Source: Propionibacteriaceae bacterium | GTDB taxonomy: Bacteria > Actinomycetota > Actinomycetes > Propionibacteriales > Propionibacteriaceae | DNA length: 43,479 bases | Reading direction: 5' to 3' | NCBI GenBank assembly: GCA_031266665.1 | Contig: JAISAO010000027.1 | Coordinates: 1-43,479 of the forward strand | In this document: positions 32,472 through 41,687 of the stretch, piece by piece | How the letters are laid out: each line of letters begins with the position of its first letter | Numbering within the stretch: position 1 is the stretch's first letter | The notes under the pieces: generated by a model | What the model saw: the letters and a program-made list of their open reading frames with translations, nothing else | Told to the model about the DNA's origin: nothing | Database searches by the model: none | Program-made: the position numbers and the translations under genes

Positions 32472-32755
32472 GGCTCCCACCAGTGGCCGACCGGCTGGCC
32501 GGCAACCGTTTCCTGCTGGACGAGGACGAGCCCCACATCGTGGTCGACCAGGCCTTGGCCGCCGCCACCGGCTCGGCCGACCGGATTATCGCCATCTGCC
32601 CGGCCCAGGTCTACTCCAAGGCGGCCGACGGCACGGTCCAGGTGGAGTACGCCGCCTGCCTGGAGTGCGGCACCTGCTTCGCGGTGGCGGATCCGGGCGT
32701 CCTAACGTGGCACTATCCCCGGGGCGGCTTCGGAGTGCAATATCGTGAGGGCTAG
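32468..32755 (+). CDS. fixX: FixX, ferredoxin-like protein
   Basis: 95 residues. Cluster-binding Cys are in ICPAQVY and CLECGTC (four in total, enough for a [4Fe-4S] cluster), and the end YPRGGFGVQYREG is typical of FixX. It forms the Fe-S part of the FixCX module. Confidence 0.92.
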   Translation: MRLPPVADRLAGNRFLLDEDEPHIVVDQALAAATGSADRIIAICPAQVYSKAADGTVQVEYAACLECGTCFAVADPGVLTWHYPRGGFGVQYREG

Positions 32756-32791
32756 AAACGGCCTAGACAACGACCTAGACAGGAGACGGCC

Positions 32792-33970
32792 ATGACCGAG
32801 GTTTATGTGGTGTCGAGTTGCCGGACCGCCATCGGCGGCTTCGGCGGATCCTTGCGCGAGACCTCGGCGGTCGAGCTGGGTCGGATCGTGGTGGCGGCGG
32901 CGCTGGAACGCGCCCAGGTGGACCCCGAGGCCGTGGACGAGGTTCTGCTGGGCTCGGTCTTGACCACCGGCCTGGGGCAGAACGTGGCTCGGCAGGTGGC
33001 GCTGCGGGCCGGCCTGCCGGTGACGGTCCCGGCGACGACGGTCTCCATGGTCTGCGGCTCGGGCATGAAGTCGATCGTCGAGGCGGCCCGCGCCATCCGC
33101 TGCGGGGAGGCCCAGATCGTGGTGGCCGGGGGCACGGAGAACATGTCCCAGGCCCCCTACACCGCCCCGGCGGCCCGTTGGGGCGCCCGGATGAACAACG
33201 CCGAACTGGTCGACACCATGATCAAAGACGGCCTCTGGGACGCCTTCAACGACTACCACATGGGCGTGACGGCGGAGAACGTGGCCCAGCGCTGGGGCAT
33301 CACCCGCCAAGACCAGGACTCCTTCGCCCTGCGCTCCCAGGAGCGGGCCGCCACCGCCATCGCCACCGGGCGCTTTCGAGACGAGATCGTGCCGGTCACC
33401 ATCCAGGCGAAACGCCAGACCATCGTCTTCGACACCGACGAGCATCCCCGGGCCACCTCCGGGGAGGCGCTGGCCCGACTGCGGCCGGCCTTCCTGCCCG
33501 CCGGGGGCACGGTCACAGCCGGTAACGCCTCCGGCATCAACGACGCCGCCGCCGCCTTGGTGCTGGCCAGCGGCGCGGCGGTCGAGCGCCACGACCTCAA
33601 GCCGGTGGCCAAGCTGATCGGCTGGGGCCAGGCCGGGGTGGACCCGGCGGTGATGGGCGTCGGCCCGGTCGAGGCCTCGCGCCAGGCCCTGGCCATGGCC
33701 GGCCAGACCATCGCCGGCCTGGACCTGTACGAGGCCAATGAGGCTTTCGCCGCCCAGGCCTTGGCGGTGGCAGGCGAACTGGGGTTGGACGACAACCGCT
33801 TGAACGTCAACGGCGGCGCTATCGCCCTGGGCCATCCCATCGGCGCCTCCGGCGCCCGCATCGTCGTCACACTGCTGCACGAGCTGGTCAAGCGCCAGGC
33901 TCGAACGGGCCTGGCGACACTGTGCGTCGGCGGCGGCATGGGCCTGGCGACGGTCTACCAGCGGGTCTAA
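32792..33970 (+). CDS. Acetyl-CoA C-acetyltransferase (thiolase)
   Basis: 392 residues with ribosome-binding site ACAGGAGACGG. The active-site Cys is C88 in [10 protein letters not shown], with the catalytic [17 protein letters not shown] and CVGGGMG blocks. It joins two acetyl-CoA to acetoacetyl-CoA or splits it. It is the last gene of the cluster; crotonase and 3-hydroxybutyryl-CoA dehydrogenase, which would link it to crotonyl-CoA, are not in the window. Confidence 0.95.
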   Translation: MTEVYVVSSCRTAIGGFGGSLRETSAVELGRIVVAAALERAQVDPEAVDEVLLGSVLTTGLGQNVARQVALRAGLPVTVPATTVSMVCGSGMKSIVEAARAIRCGEAQIVVAGGTENMSQAPYTAPAARWGARMNNAELVDTMIKDGLWDAFNDYHMGVTAENVAQRWGITRQDQDSFALRSQERAATAIATGRFRDEIVPVTIQAKRQTIVFDTDEHPRATSGEALARLRPAFLPAGGTVTAGNASGINDAAAALVLASGAAVERHDLKPVAKLIGWGQAGVDPAVMGVGPVEASRQALAMAGQTIAGLDLYEANEAFAAQALAVAGELGLDDNRLNVNGGAIALGHPIGASGARIVVTLLHELVKRQARTGLATLCVGGGMGLATVYQRV

Positions 33971-34072
33971 CCCGTCATGTCGCCAACTGCCGCCAGTTAT
34001 CGTCCCGGATCGGCCGTCCGTCCCCGGGCCGAACTGGTGGTCGGCGCGGACCCGCAGACCTCGAACCGCTGA

Positions 34073-34088
34073 CCGCCCCGTCGGGCGG
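34073..34088. terminator. Possible terminator after the thiolase gene
   Basis: Stem CCGCCC-CGTC-GGGCGG in the 153-bp gap before the transporter gene, without a T-run. Weak evidence. Confidence 0.25.
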
Positions 34089-34123
34089 CGTCGGGGACAG
34101 AAGCTTGGACTAAGGCTGGACCA

Positions 34124-35473
34124 ATGGCTTTCTCGATTTGGACGATGGCGCCATTCGTCGTCTTGCTGGCCGGTATCGCCTTGCTGCCGATGATCCCGGC
34201 CACGGCCAAGGCCTGGGAGCGCAACACGGTCAAGCTGGCGCTGGCGCTGGGGCTGGGTCTGCCCACCGCTATCGGCGTCTGGCTGGTCGGGGGCTCCCAT
34301 CTGGTGACCCACTCGATGCTGGAATACATCCAGTTCATCGCCTTGCTGGCCAGCCTGTTCGTCGTCACCGGCGGCATTCACCTGGCGGGCGACATCGAGG
34401 CCACGCCGCGCCATAACACCATCGTGCTGGCCCTGGGCGCCGTGCTGGCCTCGTTCATCGGCACCACCGGGGCGGCCATGTTGTTGGCCCGGCCACTGTT
34501 GAACATCAACCGGCAGCGGGAGTACCGCAGCCACACCATGGTTTTCATGATTTTCATCGTGGCCAACTGCGGCGGACTGCTCACCCCGCTGGGCGACCCG
34601 CCGCTCTACGTCGGCCTGATGCGGGGCGTGCCCTTCAGTTGGACCTTCAGCCTGTTCGGCCCCTGGCTGTTCGTCAACGCTTTGCTGCTATTGACCTATT
34701 ACGCCCTCGAACGCCGCGAGCACGCCCGGGAGAGCGCCTTCGCCCTGGCCTGGGACCAGCAGCAGAAAGTGCCGCTCCGCTTGCACGGCGGCTCCAACAT
34801 TGTCTGGCTGGGCGTGATCATCGCCTCGGTGGCCCTGCTGGGCGATCACCTCTGGTTGAAGGTCGGCGTTCAACTGGCGGTGGCGGCGGCCTCCTATCTG
34901 TTGACCAACAAGCAGCTCCGCTTCGTCGACAACGATTTCACCTGGCGGCCGATCATTGAGGTGGCGGTCTTATTCGTCGGTATTTTCCTGACCATGATCC
35001 CGGCCCTCGAGTTCCTGCGCGTCCACGCCTGGGCCATGCCCTTGAACCAGTACACCTTCTTCGGTTTCACCGGGACGCTGTCGGCGGTGCTGGACAACAC
35101 CCCCACCTACCTGGCGTTCTTCGACATGGCCGGCGCCCTGACCCTGCCCGGCCCGACGGTGGCCGGCGTCCCCGAGCTGTATCTGACGGCCATCAGCCTG
35201 GGCGCGGTCACCTGCGGGGCCATCACCTATATCGGCAACGGCCCCAATTTCATGATCAAAGCGGTGGCCGAGGAACGGTCGGTCCAGATGCCGTCCTTCG
35301 GCCGCTACGTGGTCTGGGCGCTGGAGTTCCTGGTCCCCGTGCTGGTGGCCCTGGTGTGCTTGTTCATCAGCCAACTGACGCTGGTTCGGATCGTCGGGGC
35401 GGCCATCGTCGCCGTGGTGGTGGCGCTCGATCTGCGCTTGATCCTGCGGCACCGCCGACCGGTCGCCCCCTGA
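34124..35473 (+). CDS. Ion-transporter-superfamily membrane protein (putative Na+/H+ antiporter or carboxylate carrier)
   Basis: 449 residues with about 12 hydrophobic helices. Two inverted-repeat-like halves carry motifs of the ArsB/NhaD/CitMHS superfamily: FIGTTGAAMLLARPLL, NCGGLLTPLGDPPLYVG in the first half and LSAVLDNTPTYLAFF, GAVTCGAITYIGNGPNFM in the second. Proteins with these features are often annotated as sodium:proton antiporters. A carboxylate carrier is possible, given the neighbouring fermentation genes. A 31-bp ATG/TTG ambiguity does not arise; ATG at 34124 is the first start. Confidence 0.85.
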   Translation: MAFSIWTMAPFVVLLAGIALLPMIPATAKAWERNTVKLALALGLGLPTAIGVWLVGGSHLVTHSMLEYIQFIALLASLFVVTGGIHLAGDIEATPRHNTIVLALGAVLASFIGTTGAAMLLARPLLNINRQREYRSHTMVFMIFIVANCGGLLTPLGDPPLYVGLMRGVPFSWTFSLFGPWLFVNALLLLTYYALERREHARESAFALAWDQQQKVPLRLHGGSNIVWLGVIIASVALLGDHLWLKVGVQLAVAAASYLLTNKQLRFVDNDFTWRPIIEVAVLFVGIFLTMIPALEFLRVHAWAMPLNQYTFFGFTGTLSAVLDNTPTYLAFFDMAGALTLPGPTVAGVPELYLTAISLGAVTCGAITYIGNGPNFMIKAVAEERSVQMPSFGRYVVWALEFLVPVLVALVCLFISQLTLVRIVGAAIVAVVVALDLRLILRHRRPVAP

Positions 35474-35624
35474 CGGCCGCGGCCCGCCACCACCGTGCCA
35501 GCGCCCGTTCGGCTGGCGGATCCGGCCGTTCGTCGGGCGGCGATCCACCCGGTCAAACCGGCAGAATGTGGTAATGTGACAACCGCGTTTGCTAAATGGC
35601 CGACGTCGTTCTGAGGAGGATCCG

Positions 35625-36512
35625 ATGAGACAGCCTGTCTTCAGGGGCGCGGCCACCGCGCTGGTCACACCCTTCAACGACCATGGGGTCGACCAGGGGA
35701 AGCTGGCCCGACTGATCGATTTCCAGATCGCCGGCGGCATCGACGCCTTGGTCATCTGCGGCACCACCGGCGAGGCTTCCACCATGACGACGCAGGAGCA
35801 TGTCGGCGCGGTGGCCAGCGCCGTGCGGCTGGTGAACGGCCGGGTGCCGGTCCTGGCCGGCGCCGGCTCCAACGACACCCGCCACGCCATCGAGCAGTCC
35901 AAGCGCCTGGCCGACGTCGGCGCGGACGCCCTCTTGTCGGTCACGCCCTATTACAACAAGACCACCCAGTCGGGGCTGGTGGCCCATTACAGCGCCATCG
36001 CCCAGGCCGTCGACTTGCCGGTCATCCTCTACAACGTCCCCGGGCGGACCTCGCTCAATATCGCCCCGGCGACCTTGGGCGAGTTGTCCCAGATCGACAA
36101 CATCGTCGGGGTCAAGGAGTGCAACACCGACCAGTTGGGCGAGTCGATCAACCTGTGCGCCCCCGACTTCGCCTTCTACACCGGCGAGGACCCCAATATG
36201 ATCACGCTGCTGGCCTGGGGCGGCGTCGGCGTCATCTCAGTGCTGGCCAATGTCATACCAGGCGACACCCACGATTTGGTGGCCAAGTGGACGGCCGGCG
36301 ACATCGCCGGCGCCCGGGCGCTGCAGCTCAAAATGCTGCCCCTGATCAAGGCCCTGTTCTGCGAGGTCAACCCCATCCCGGTGCGGGCGGCCCTTGACAT
36401 CCTCGGCTTCGACCTCGGCGCCGCCCGTCTGCCGCTGGTCCCGGCAACGCCGGCCACCCACGATTTATTGGTGGCCGAACTGGCCCGTTACGGCGTCGAC
36501 CCGATCAGCTGA
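35625..36512 (+). CDS. dapA: 4-hydroxy-tetrahydrodipicolinate synthase
   Basis: 295 residues; ATG at 35625 with GAGGAGG upstream. It condenses pyruvate and aspartate semialdehyde as the first step of lysine and diaminopimelate synthesis. Active-site residues are present: Tyr in LYNVPGRT (136), Schiff-base Lys in VGVKE (164), the substrate loop CGTTGEAST. Asd and aspartokinase, which supply the substrate, lie on the opposite strand 5 kb away. The gap before it contains a TAATGT that might be a -10. Confidence 0.96.
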   Translation: MRQPVFRGAATALVTPFNDHGVDQGKLARLIDFQIAGGIDALVICGTTGEASTMTTQEHVGAVASAVRLVNGRVPVLAGAGSNDTRHAIEQSKRLADVGADALLSVTPYYNKTTQSGLVAHYSAIAQAVDLPVILYNVPGRTSLNIAPATLGELSQIDNIVGVKECNTDQLGESINLCAPDFAFYTGEDPNMITLLAWGGVGVISVLANVIPGDTHDLVAKWTAGDIAGARALQLKMLPLIKALFCEVNPIPVRAALDILGFDLGAARLPLVPATPATHDLLVAELARYGVDPIS

Positions 36513-36634
36513 GCCCTGATCCACCGCTTCTCGACTACCGAGCGACCCCATCCGAGGCCAGACCGATCATCGCTGGATCTGGGATGATCAGCGGCGGCCC
36601 GTAGCGCCCAGGGGCGGGTGACCTTTCGTCATGG

Positions 36635-36659
36635 CCTCCTGGCCGATTCGGCCAGGAGG
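36635..36659. terminator. Perfect 10-bp hairpin after dapA
   Basis: CCTCCTGGCC-GATTC-GGCCAGGAGG. Stable, but not followed by a T-run. It is a probable terminator or boundary element in the 288-bp gap between dapA and aspA. Confidence 0.45.
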
Positions 36660-36703
36660 GACTGGAATGTGATCCGAACCGGCCGCCGCCGGGGGGCGAG
36701 AGC

Positions 36704-36731
36704 ACGGCCACCCGACTAAAGTCGTGGCCGT
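36704..36731. other. Second long hairpin before aspA
   Basis: ACGGCCA-CC-CGACT-AA-AGTCG-TGGCCGT, a 12-bp stem with a 2-nt bulge and a 2-nt loop, followed by TGCGCCAGTTTTACC. It may be a bipartite terminator with the hairpin at 36635 or a regulator site about 55 bases upstream of the aspA promoter. Confidence 0.4.
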
Positions 36732-36787
36732 TGCGCCAGTTTTACCGCCGGCGGCGATAGGCCTCTTCCGTTCGGACAGTCGGGGGG

Positions 36788-36793
36788 TATACT
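36788..36793 (+). promoter_or_regulatory. Candidate leaderless promoter of aspA
   Basis: TATACT ends 7 bases before the ATG at 36801, and no Shine-Dalgarno sequence lies at normal spacing. This fits a leaderless mRNA. The same hexamer occurs before the Lrp-type gene at 39834. Confidence 0.5.
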
Positions 36794-36800
36794 CCGCAGC

Positions 36801-38210
36801 ATGAGTGACAGCGTGGTTCCTCCTCGTGTCGAACACGATCTCTTGGGGCAGCGTGAAGTCCCCGGCGATGCCTACTGGGGTATTCACACCTTGCGCGCGA
36901 TCGAGAATTATCCGATCTCGGCCCAAACCATCTCGGACTGCCCCGACCTGGTCATCGCCTTCGCCCAGGTCAAGAAAGCCGCCGCCCTGGCCAACCATGA
37001 CGTCGGCAAATTGCCGGGCCACAAGACGCGGGCCATCGTCAAGGCCTGCGACTTGATCTTGGAGCAGGGCCGCTGCCTCGACCAGTTCCCGATCTGCGTC
37101 TTTCAGGGCGGGGCCGGGACGAGCGTCAATATGAACGCCAACGAGGTGATCGCCAATCTGGCGCTGGAGGTCATGGGGAAGCCCAAGGGCAGCTACGACT
37201 TGATCAACCCCAACGACGACGTCAATATGTCCCAGTCCACCAACGACGCCTATCCGACGGCCGTCCGCATGGCGTCGTACCGGGCTTTGGAGCGGCTGGC
37301 GAGTTTCAGCCTGGCCAAGCTGCAAGAGGCCTTCGAGCACAAGTCCCTGGAGTTCGAGCGGGTGCTGAAACTGGGCCGCACCCAGTTGCAGGACGCCGTG
37401 CCGATGACGTTGGGCCAAGAGTTCAGCGCCTTCGCCACCTTGATGTCCGAGGAGCGCCGCCACCTGCAGATGTTGGCCAGTCTGCTGCTGGAGGTCAACC
37501 TGGGTGCCACCGCCATCGGCACCGGTATCACCGCCCCGACCGGCTACAGCGCCCGGGCCATCGCCCGTTTGGCCGAGGTCACCCAACTGCCGGTGGTGCT
37601 GGCGCCCAACCTGGTGGAGGCGACCTCCGACTGCGGCGCCTATGTCTCGGCCCACGCTGGGCTGAAGCGGATAGCGGTCAAGCTGTCCAAGATCTGCAAC
37701 GACCTGCGCCTGCTGTCCTCCGGGCCCAGGGCCGGGCTGGCCGAGATCCGGCTGCCGGAGCGGGCGGCTGGCTCGTCCATCATGCCGGCCAAGGTCAACC
37801 CGGTCATCCCCGAGGTGGTCAACCAGATCGCCTTTAAGGTGCTGGGCAACGATGTCGTGATCGCCCTGGCGGCCGAGGCCGGCCAACTCCAGCTCAACGC
37901 CATGGAGCCGGTCATTGGCCAGTCGATGTTCGAGTCGATCACTTTGCTGATGGCCGGTATGGACGCCCTGCGCCAGAAATGCGTCGACGGGATCGAGGCC
38001 AACGTCGACCGCTGCGCCGCCTACGTCCACAACTCGATCGGCATCATCACCTTCCTCATCCCTTTGCTGGGCCACGAACGCTGCGACGAGATCGGCAAAG
38101 AGTGCGCCGCCAGTGGCCAGAGCGTGCGCCAGGTCGTGCTGGAGCACGGCTACCTGACCGAGGCCCAATTGGACGAGGCCTTCAACTTCGACTCCGTGGT
38201 GGTGGGCTGA
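36801..38210 (+). CDS. aspA: Aspartate ammonia-lyase
   Basis: 469 residues. It converts aspartate to fumarate and ammonia. Fumarase/aspartase superfamily motifs are complete: the start [62 protein letters not shown] and the signature [12 protein letters not shown]. The Lys/Asn patterns favour aspartase over fumarase. With the next permease it allows aspartate import and fermentation through fumarate. Confidence 0.93.
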   Translation: MSDSVVPPRVEHDLLGQREVPGDAYWGIHTLRAIENYPISAQTISDCPDLVIAFAQVKKAAALANHDVGKLPGHKTRAIVKACDLILEQGRCLDQFPICVFQGGAGTSVNMNANEVIANLALEVMGKPKGSYDLINPNDDVNMSQSTNDAYPTAVRMASYRALERLASFSLAKLQEAFEHKSLEFERVLKLGRTQLQDAVPMTLGQEFSAFATLMSEERRHLQMLASLLLEVNLGATAIGTGITAPTGYSARAIARLAEVTQLPVVLAPNLVEATSDCGAYVSAHAGLKRIAVKLSKICNDLRLLSSGPRAGLAEIRLPERAAGSSIMPAKVNPVIPEVVNQIAFKVLGNDVVIALAAEAGQLQLNAMEPVIGQSMFESITLLMAGMDALRQKCVDGIEANVDRCAAYVHNSIGIITFLIPLLGHERCDEIGKECAASGQSVRQVVLEHGYLTEAQLDEAFNFDSVVVG

Positions 38211-38278
38211 GGCCCGGAGTCCGTCATACGCCCACGAGACCGTCGGGGCGTCACACAATCATGAAAGGATAACGACAG

Positions 38279-39697
38279 ATGAGTGAAGCCACATTAGAGA
38301 AACAACAAAATAAAGGCAAGATGGGGTTCGTCTCCGTCTTGTGCATGTCCATCGGCTCGATTATCGGCGCGGGCGTCTTCGCCTCACTGCCGATCGGCGT
38401 GGCGGCCTCCGGGCCAGGCGTGGAATGGGCCTTCATTCTGGCGGCCCTGTCGCTGCTCCTGCTGGGCGTGCCGATGATAATGCTGACCTCGGCCCTGCCG
38501 GGCAAGAATGCGCCCTACCTGCAGCTCACCCGACTGACCCATCCGGTGCTCGGCTTCGCCCAGTTGACGATGGCCGTCAACCTGATCATCCTGCTGGCCC
38601 TGCTGGGCAAGGTGTTCTCCGCCTTCGCCCAGTTCTATCTCCCGGACGCGTCGTCCGTGGTGCTGTCTATCATCGTGATCGTGGTCTTCGCCGCCGTCAC
38701 CTCCTTCGGCGTGTCCGCCTCAGCCGTGGTCCAGAACGTCATGGTGGTGCTGCTGGTCATCGCCTTGGGCATGTTCGTCGTCTTGGGCTTCCCCCACATC
38801 GACGCCGCCAACGTCACCCTGGGCGCGGTGCTGGCGCCTAAGGGTCTGACCTTCGTCGGTCTCGGCACCACGGTGGTCGCCCTCACCGGCGCCCTCATCG
38901 GCGGCGCCAACCCGGTGCTGGCGGCCGACAAGGTGCGGAACCCCCGGCGGGATATCCCCATGGCCTTCATCGTCTCCACCGTGGGCTGCATGGTGCTGTT
39001 CATGTTCGTGGCCTACGTCGTCCTCGGCGCCTTCACGGCGGAAGACATCTTCGCCACCAGCCCGTCGTTGTTGGATGTCGGCCGCGAGTTCATGAACTCC
39101 GCCGAGATGCACTTCTTCAACATCGCCGGCGGGATCTTCGCCATCGCCACCACCATCAACGCCGTCTTCTGGATCCTGACCTCCGGCATCGGCGCGGTGG
39201 CCGACGACCGGGTGCTGCCGGGCCTATTGTCCAAGAAGAACCGTTTCGGCGTCGAGATCTGGACGATCTGGATCGCGGCGGCCATCGTCGTCGTCATGTT
39301 GCTGATCGACCCGCCGTTGGACGCCCTGGTGTCCGCCTTCGGCGTGGCCAACATGCTCATCTTCGGCCTGCTCGTCATCCCGATGTTCGCCCTGCCGAAG
39401 CGGTTCCCCAAGAGCTACACCAAGTCGATACTGCGGCCCAGCACTCCGGTGCTGGCGGTCTTGGCCGTGTTGGCCGGGGTGATGGCGGTGTGGCAGATCC
39501 TGTCCGTGGCTATCGCCACTCCCATGGTGTTGGTGATCCTGCTGATCGTTTACATCGCCTTCTACGCCTACTTCTTCATCCGGGTGCAATGGCTCAAGGG
39601 CCAGGGCTTCGACCTCTTGGCCCAGATGAGGCAGGTGCCCGAACTCTGGGCCACCCAGGAGGGCTGGGACGTCTCAGCCAGCGCTGGACCCAAGTAA
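38279..39697 (+). CDS. APC-family amino-acid permease or antiporter
   Basis: 472 residues with GAAAGGATAACGACAG upstream. About 12 helices start with the APC signature MSIGSIIGAGVFASLP, followed by a conserved GGANPVLAADKVRNPRRDIP loop. It belongs to the amino acid-polyamine-organocation family, in the branch of basic amino-acid/antiporter-like carriers. Position after aspA suggests an amino-acid substrate, possibly aspartate. The substrate is not readable from sequence. Confidence 0.88.
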   Translation: MSEATLEKQQNKGKMGFVSVLCMSIGSIIGAGVFASLPIGVAASGPGVEWAFILAALSLLLLGVPMIMLTSALPGKNAPYLQLTRLTHPVLGFAQLTMAVNLIILLALLGKVFSAFAQFYLPDASSVVLSIIVIVVFAAVTSFGVSASAVVQNVMVVLLVIALGMFVVLGFPHIDAANVTLGAVLAPKGLTFVGLGTTVVALTGALIGGANPVLAADKVRNPRRDIPMAFIVSTVGCMVLFMFVAYVVLGAFTAEDIFATSPSLLDVGREFMNSAEMHFFNIAGGIFAIATTINAVFWILTSGIGAVADDRVLPGLLSKKNRFGVEIWTIWIAAAIVVVMLLIDPPLDALVSAFGVANMLIFGLLVIPMFALPKRFPKSYTKSILRPSTPVLAVLAVLAGVMAVWQILSVAIATPMVLVILLIVYIAFYAYFFIRVQWLKGQGFDLLAQMRQVPELWATQEGWDVSASAGPK

Positions 39698-39709
39698 AAA
39701 GTGGCTATT

Positions 39710-39748
39710 CCGCGCCCGGTCCGACGGCTACCGTCGGGCCGGGCGCGG
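39710..39748 (+). terminator. Long hairpin terminator after the permease gene
   Basis: CCGCGCCCGG-T-CCGACGG, loop CTA, CCGTCGG-G-CCGGGCGCGG. It is an 18-bp stem with one T-G pair, starting 12 bases after the stop. No T-run follows, as is common in high-GC bacteria. Confidence 0.65.
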
Positions 39749-39833
39749 AGGTGCCCCCAGGTCATGGGGAAACCTCCCCGCTGGGAGGACTCTCAGGCTG
39801 CGAGGGGTGGACTGGACGCTGGTTCAGCCCAGG

Positions 39834-39839
39834 TATACT
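39834..39839 (+). promoter_or_regulatory. Candidate promoter -10 of the Lrp-type gene
   Basis: TATACT ends 10 bases before the ATG at 39850, leaving a leader of only a few bases. No Shine-Dalgarno sequence is visible. Confidence 0.45.
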
Positions 39840-39849
39840 GACGCCCGGT

Positions 39850-40305
39850 ATGGGGAAGACCTTGGATCTGATCGACCGGCAGATTATCGCCGAACTGACG
39901 AAAAACGCCCGCATTCCGGTGGCCGATCTGGCTCGGAAGGTGTGTTTGTCGCGCAACGCCGTGCGGCAGCGTTTGGAACGCCTCAACCACGACGGCGTCA
40001 TCCAGGGCTACACCATCGTGCGGGGGCGGTCCGACCAGTCCGGCACCCGGGCCGTGCTCTTCGTCTACCGGGCTAACCGTTTGCGCGGGGTGAACGTCTT
40101 GTCCGAGTTGCGCCGCATCCCCGAGGTCGTCCAATGCGACATCTTGTCCGGCGAGTTCGACCTGTTGGTCATGGTCGAGGCCAACTCGGCCGACCACCTG
40201 CAACAGGTCTGGCACCAGATCTCCGAGTTGCCCGAGGTCAAGGACATCACCACCTCGGTGGTGTTGAGCTCGGTCATCCGCCGCCAGCCGGTCGAACCCA
40301 TCTAG
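39850..40305 (+). CDS. Lrp/AsnC-family transcriptional regulator
   Basis: 151 residues from the ATG at 39850. The N-terminal helix-turn-helix reads LDLIDRQIIAELTKNARIPVADLARKVCLSRNAVRQRLERL. The C-terminal ligand-binding domain includes GEFDLLVMVEANSADHL. It probably senses an amino acid and controls the neighbouring aspA/permease genes or the lysine-threonine genes on the other strand. Confidence 0.92.
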   Translation: MGKTLDLIDRQIIAELTKNARIPVADLARKVCLSRNAVRQRLERLNHDGVIQGYTIVRGRSDQSGTRAVLFVYRANRLRGVNVLSELRRIPEVVQCDILSGEFDLLVMVEANSADHLQQVWHQISELPEVKDITTSVVLSSVIRRQPVEPI

Positions 40306-40336
40306 CCTGACGGACCCGTCTAGCCTGACGGACCGA
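40301..40336. repeat. 18-bp tandem duplication at the end of the Lrp-type gene
   Basis: Two copies of TCTAGCCTGACGGACCCG, the first containing the TAG stop of the regulator gene. The second copy is identical except for its last bases. Confidence 0.75.
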
Positions 40337-40408
40337 GATCCCGGATCGAGTTAGACGACGAGGGGCGGGGCGGGCGAGGGGCGGTGTCTGTCGTGAGGGG
40401 GCCGCTTT

Positions 40409-41488
40409 TCAGCCGGCCAGGGCGGCGTAGATTCGCTGGACGGCCTCACGATAGCGCTCGGCCTCGACGGCCACCAGATGGCGGCGGCCCTGGTCGGCGG
40501 TCAGGTGGACGGTGATGCTGGCCTGGTCCAGGGCGGCCAGCAGGTCGGCGGCGACCCGTCCGGCCGGCTGGGCGCCGGACTCCACCAATCCGATCAGGGC
40601 GAAGCCCTCCCGGCCGGTCAGGCCGATGATCGGTCGGGCCGCTGGGCCCGGGGCGGGGGCGTCGGCCTGGATCCAGGTGCCGGCGTCGTCGGGGTGGAAG
40701 GTGTTGCGGATATTGATCGGGATGCCCGCCCGGCGGACCGGCTCGACCGCCGCCGGATGTAGCACCGAGGCCCCCATCGAGCTGAGGTCGTGCAGGTCGT
40801 CGTAGGACAGGACGGCGATGCCGGCGGGGGAGTCCACGATCCTGGGGTCGGCCATCAAGACGCCGGAGACGTCGGTCCAGTTCTCGTAGACGTCGGCCGC
40901 GACGGCCCGGGCCACCAGCGCCCCGGTGATGTCCGAGCCGCCCCGGCTGAAGGTTTTGACCCGGCCGTCGGGCGTGGCGCCATAGAAACCGGGCAGAACC
41001 GCCTGCTCGAGTCCGCCCAGCCGCTGGGCCAGGGCGGCGTTGGTGGCCTCGGGCAAGAAGGCGCCGGCGGCGTCGAAGCGGATCAGGTCGGCGGCCTCCA
41101 GGAAGGGCCAGCCGAGCTTGGCGGCGATGATCTTGGAGTTGAGGTATTCGCCCCGGCTGGCGAAATAATCGGGCCCCTCGCCGGCCGCCAGCCCTTGTTC
41201 CAACAAAGCCAGTTCGCCCGCCAGGTCGAAGTCGACCCCCAGGTCGGCCACGATGGTGGCGAAGCGCTCCTCCAGTTGGGCCAAGACGGCCGGGCGGTCG
41301 GCCTCGGCGGCGGCCTGGAGGCGGTACATCAGGTCGGTCACCTTGACGTCGGCGCCGGATCGCTTGCCCGGGGCCGAGGCCACCAGGTAGCGGCGGGCCG
41401 GATCGGCCGCCACGATGGCCAGGGCCTGCTTGATGCGGCCGGCGGAGGCCAGGCTGCTGCCGCCGAACTTGACCACTTTGACGGTCAT
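40409..41488 (-). CDS. lysC: Aspartokinase with a single ACT domain
   Basis: 359 residues with AAGGAGTCCCAA before the ATG. It phosphorylates aspartate, the first step to lysine, threonine and methionine. KFGGSSLA at 7-14, GEYLNSKIIAAKLG, SRGGSDITGALVARAV and HPAAVEPVRRAGIPINIRNT are the kinase motifs. Only about 85 residues follow the kinase domain, covering one ACT-type repeat (GREGFALIGLVESG...); most aspartokinases have two. The reading frame closes cleanly, so this looks like a genuine short form with altered feedback control. Confidence 0.92.
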   Translation of the reverse strand: MTVKVVKFGGSSLASAGRIKQALAIVAADPARRYLVASAPGKRSGADVKVTDLMYRLQAAAEADRPAVLAQLEERFATIVADLGVDFDLAGELALLEQGLAAGEGPDYFASRGEYLNSKIIAAKLGWPFLEAADLIRFDAAGAFLPEATNAALAQRLGGLEQAVLPGFYGATPDGRVKTFSRGGSDITGALVARAVAADVYENWTDVSGVLMADPRIVDSPAGIAVLSYDDLHDLSSMGASVLHPAAVEPVRRAGIPINIRNTFHPDDAGTWIQADAPAPGPAARPIIGLTGREGFALIGLVESGAQPAGRVAADLLAALDQASITVHLTADQGRRHLVAVEAERYREAVQRIYAALAG

Positions 41489-41502
41489 TTGGGACTCCTT
41501 GG

Positions 41503-41603
41503 CGAGGGTTGGCCCGGGCTGGGGCCGGTTGACGAGGGGCTACGTGGGAGCAGACCCACGGGCCGACGAGGGTTGGCCCGGGTTGGGCCGGTTGACGAGG
41601 GCT
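41503..41603. repeat. Direct repeat in the asd-lysC gap
   Basis: Two near-identical copies (41503-41541 and 41567-41603) of the type CGAGGGTTGGCCCGGG(C/T)TGGG followed by CCGGTTGACGAGGGGCT, 25 bp apart. They lie 15 bases upstream of lysC in the 199-bp gap after asd. They may bind a regulator or simply reflect slippage. Confidence 0.7.
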
Positions 41604-41687
41604 GGTCTGCCTTGACGGGGCCGGCCCCGTCTGGACCCGGGGCGGCGGGACCCTGATGAGGTCGCCCGCCGCCCCGAGTCCGGACGG

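Noticed and set aside
32468..32755. FixX lacking a Cys for its cluster
   Set aside because: On recount the four Cys of one [4Fe-4S] cluster are present.
41489..41687. Lysine riboswitch before lysC
   Set aside because: No recognisable lysine-riboswitch core; the gap consists mainly of direct repeats.
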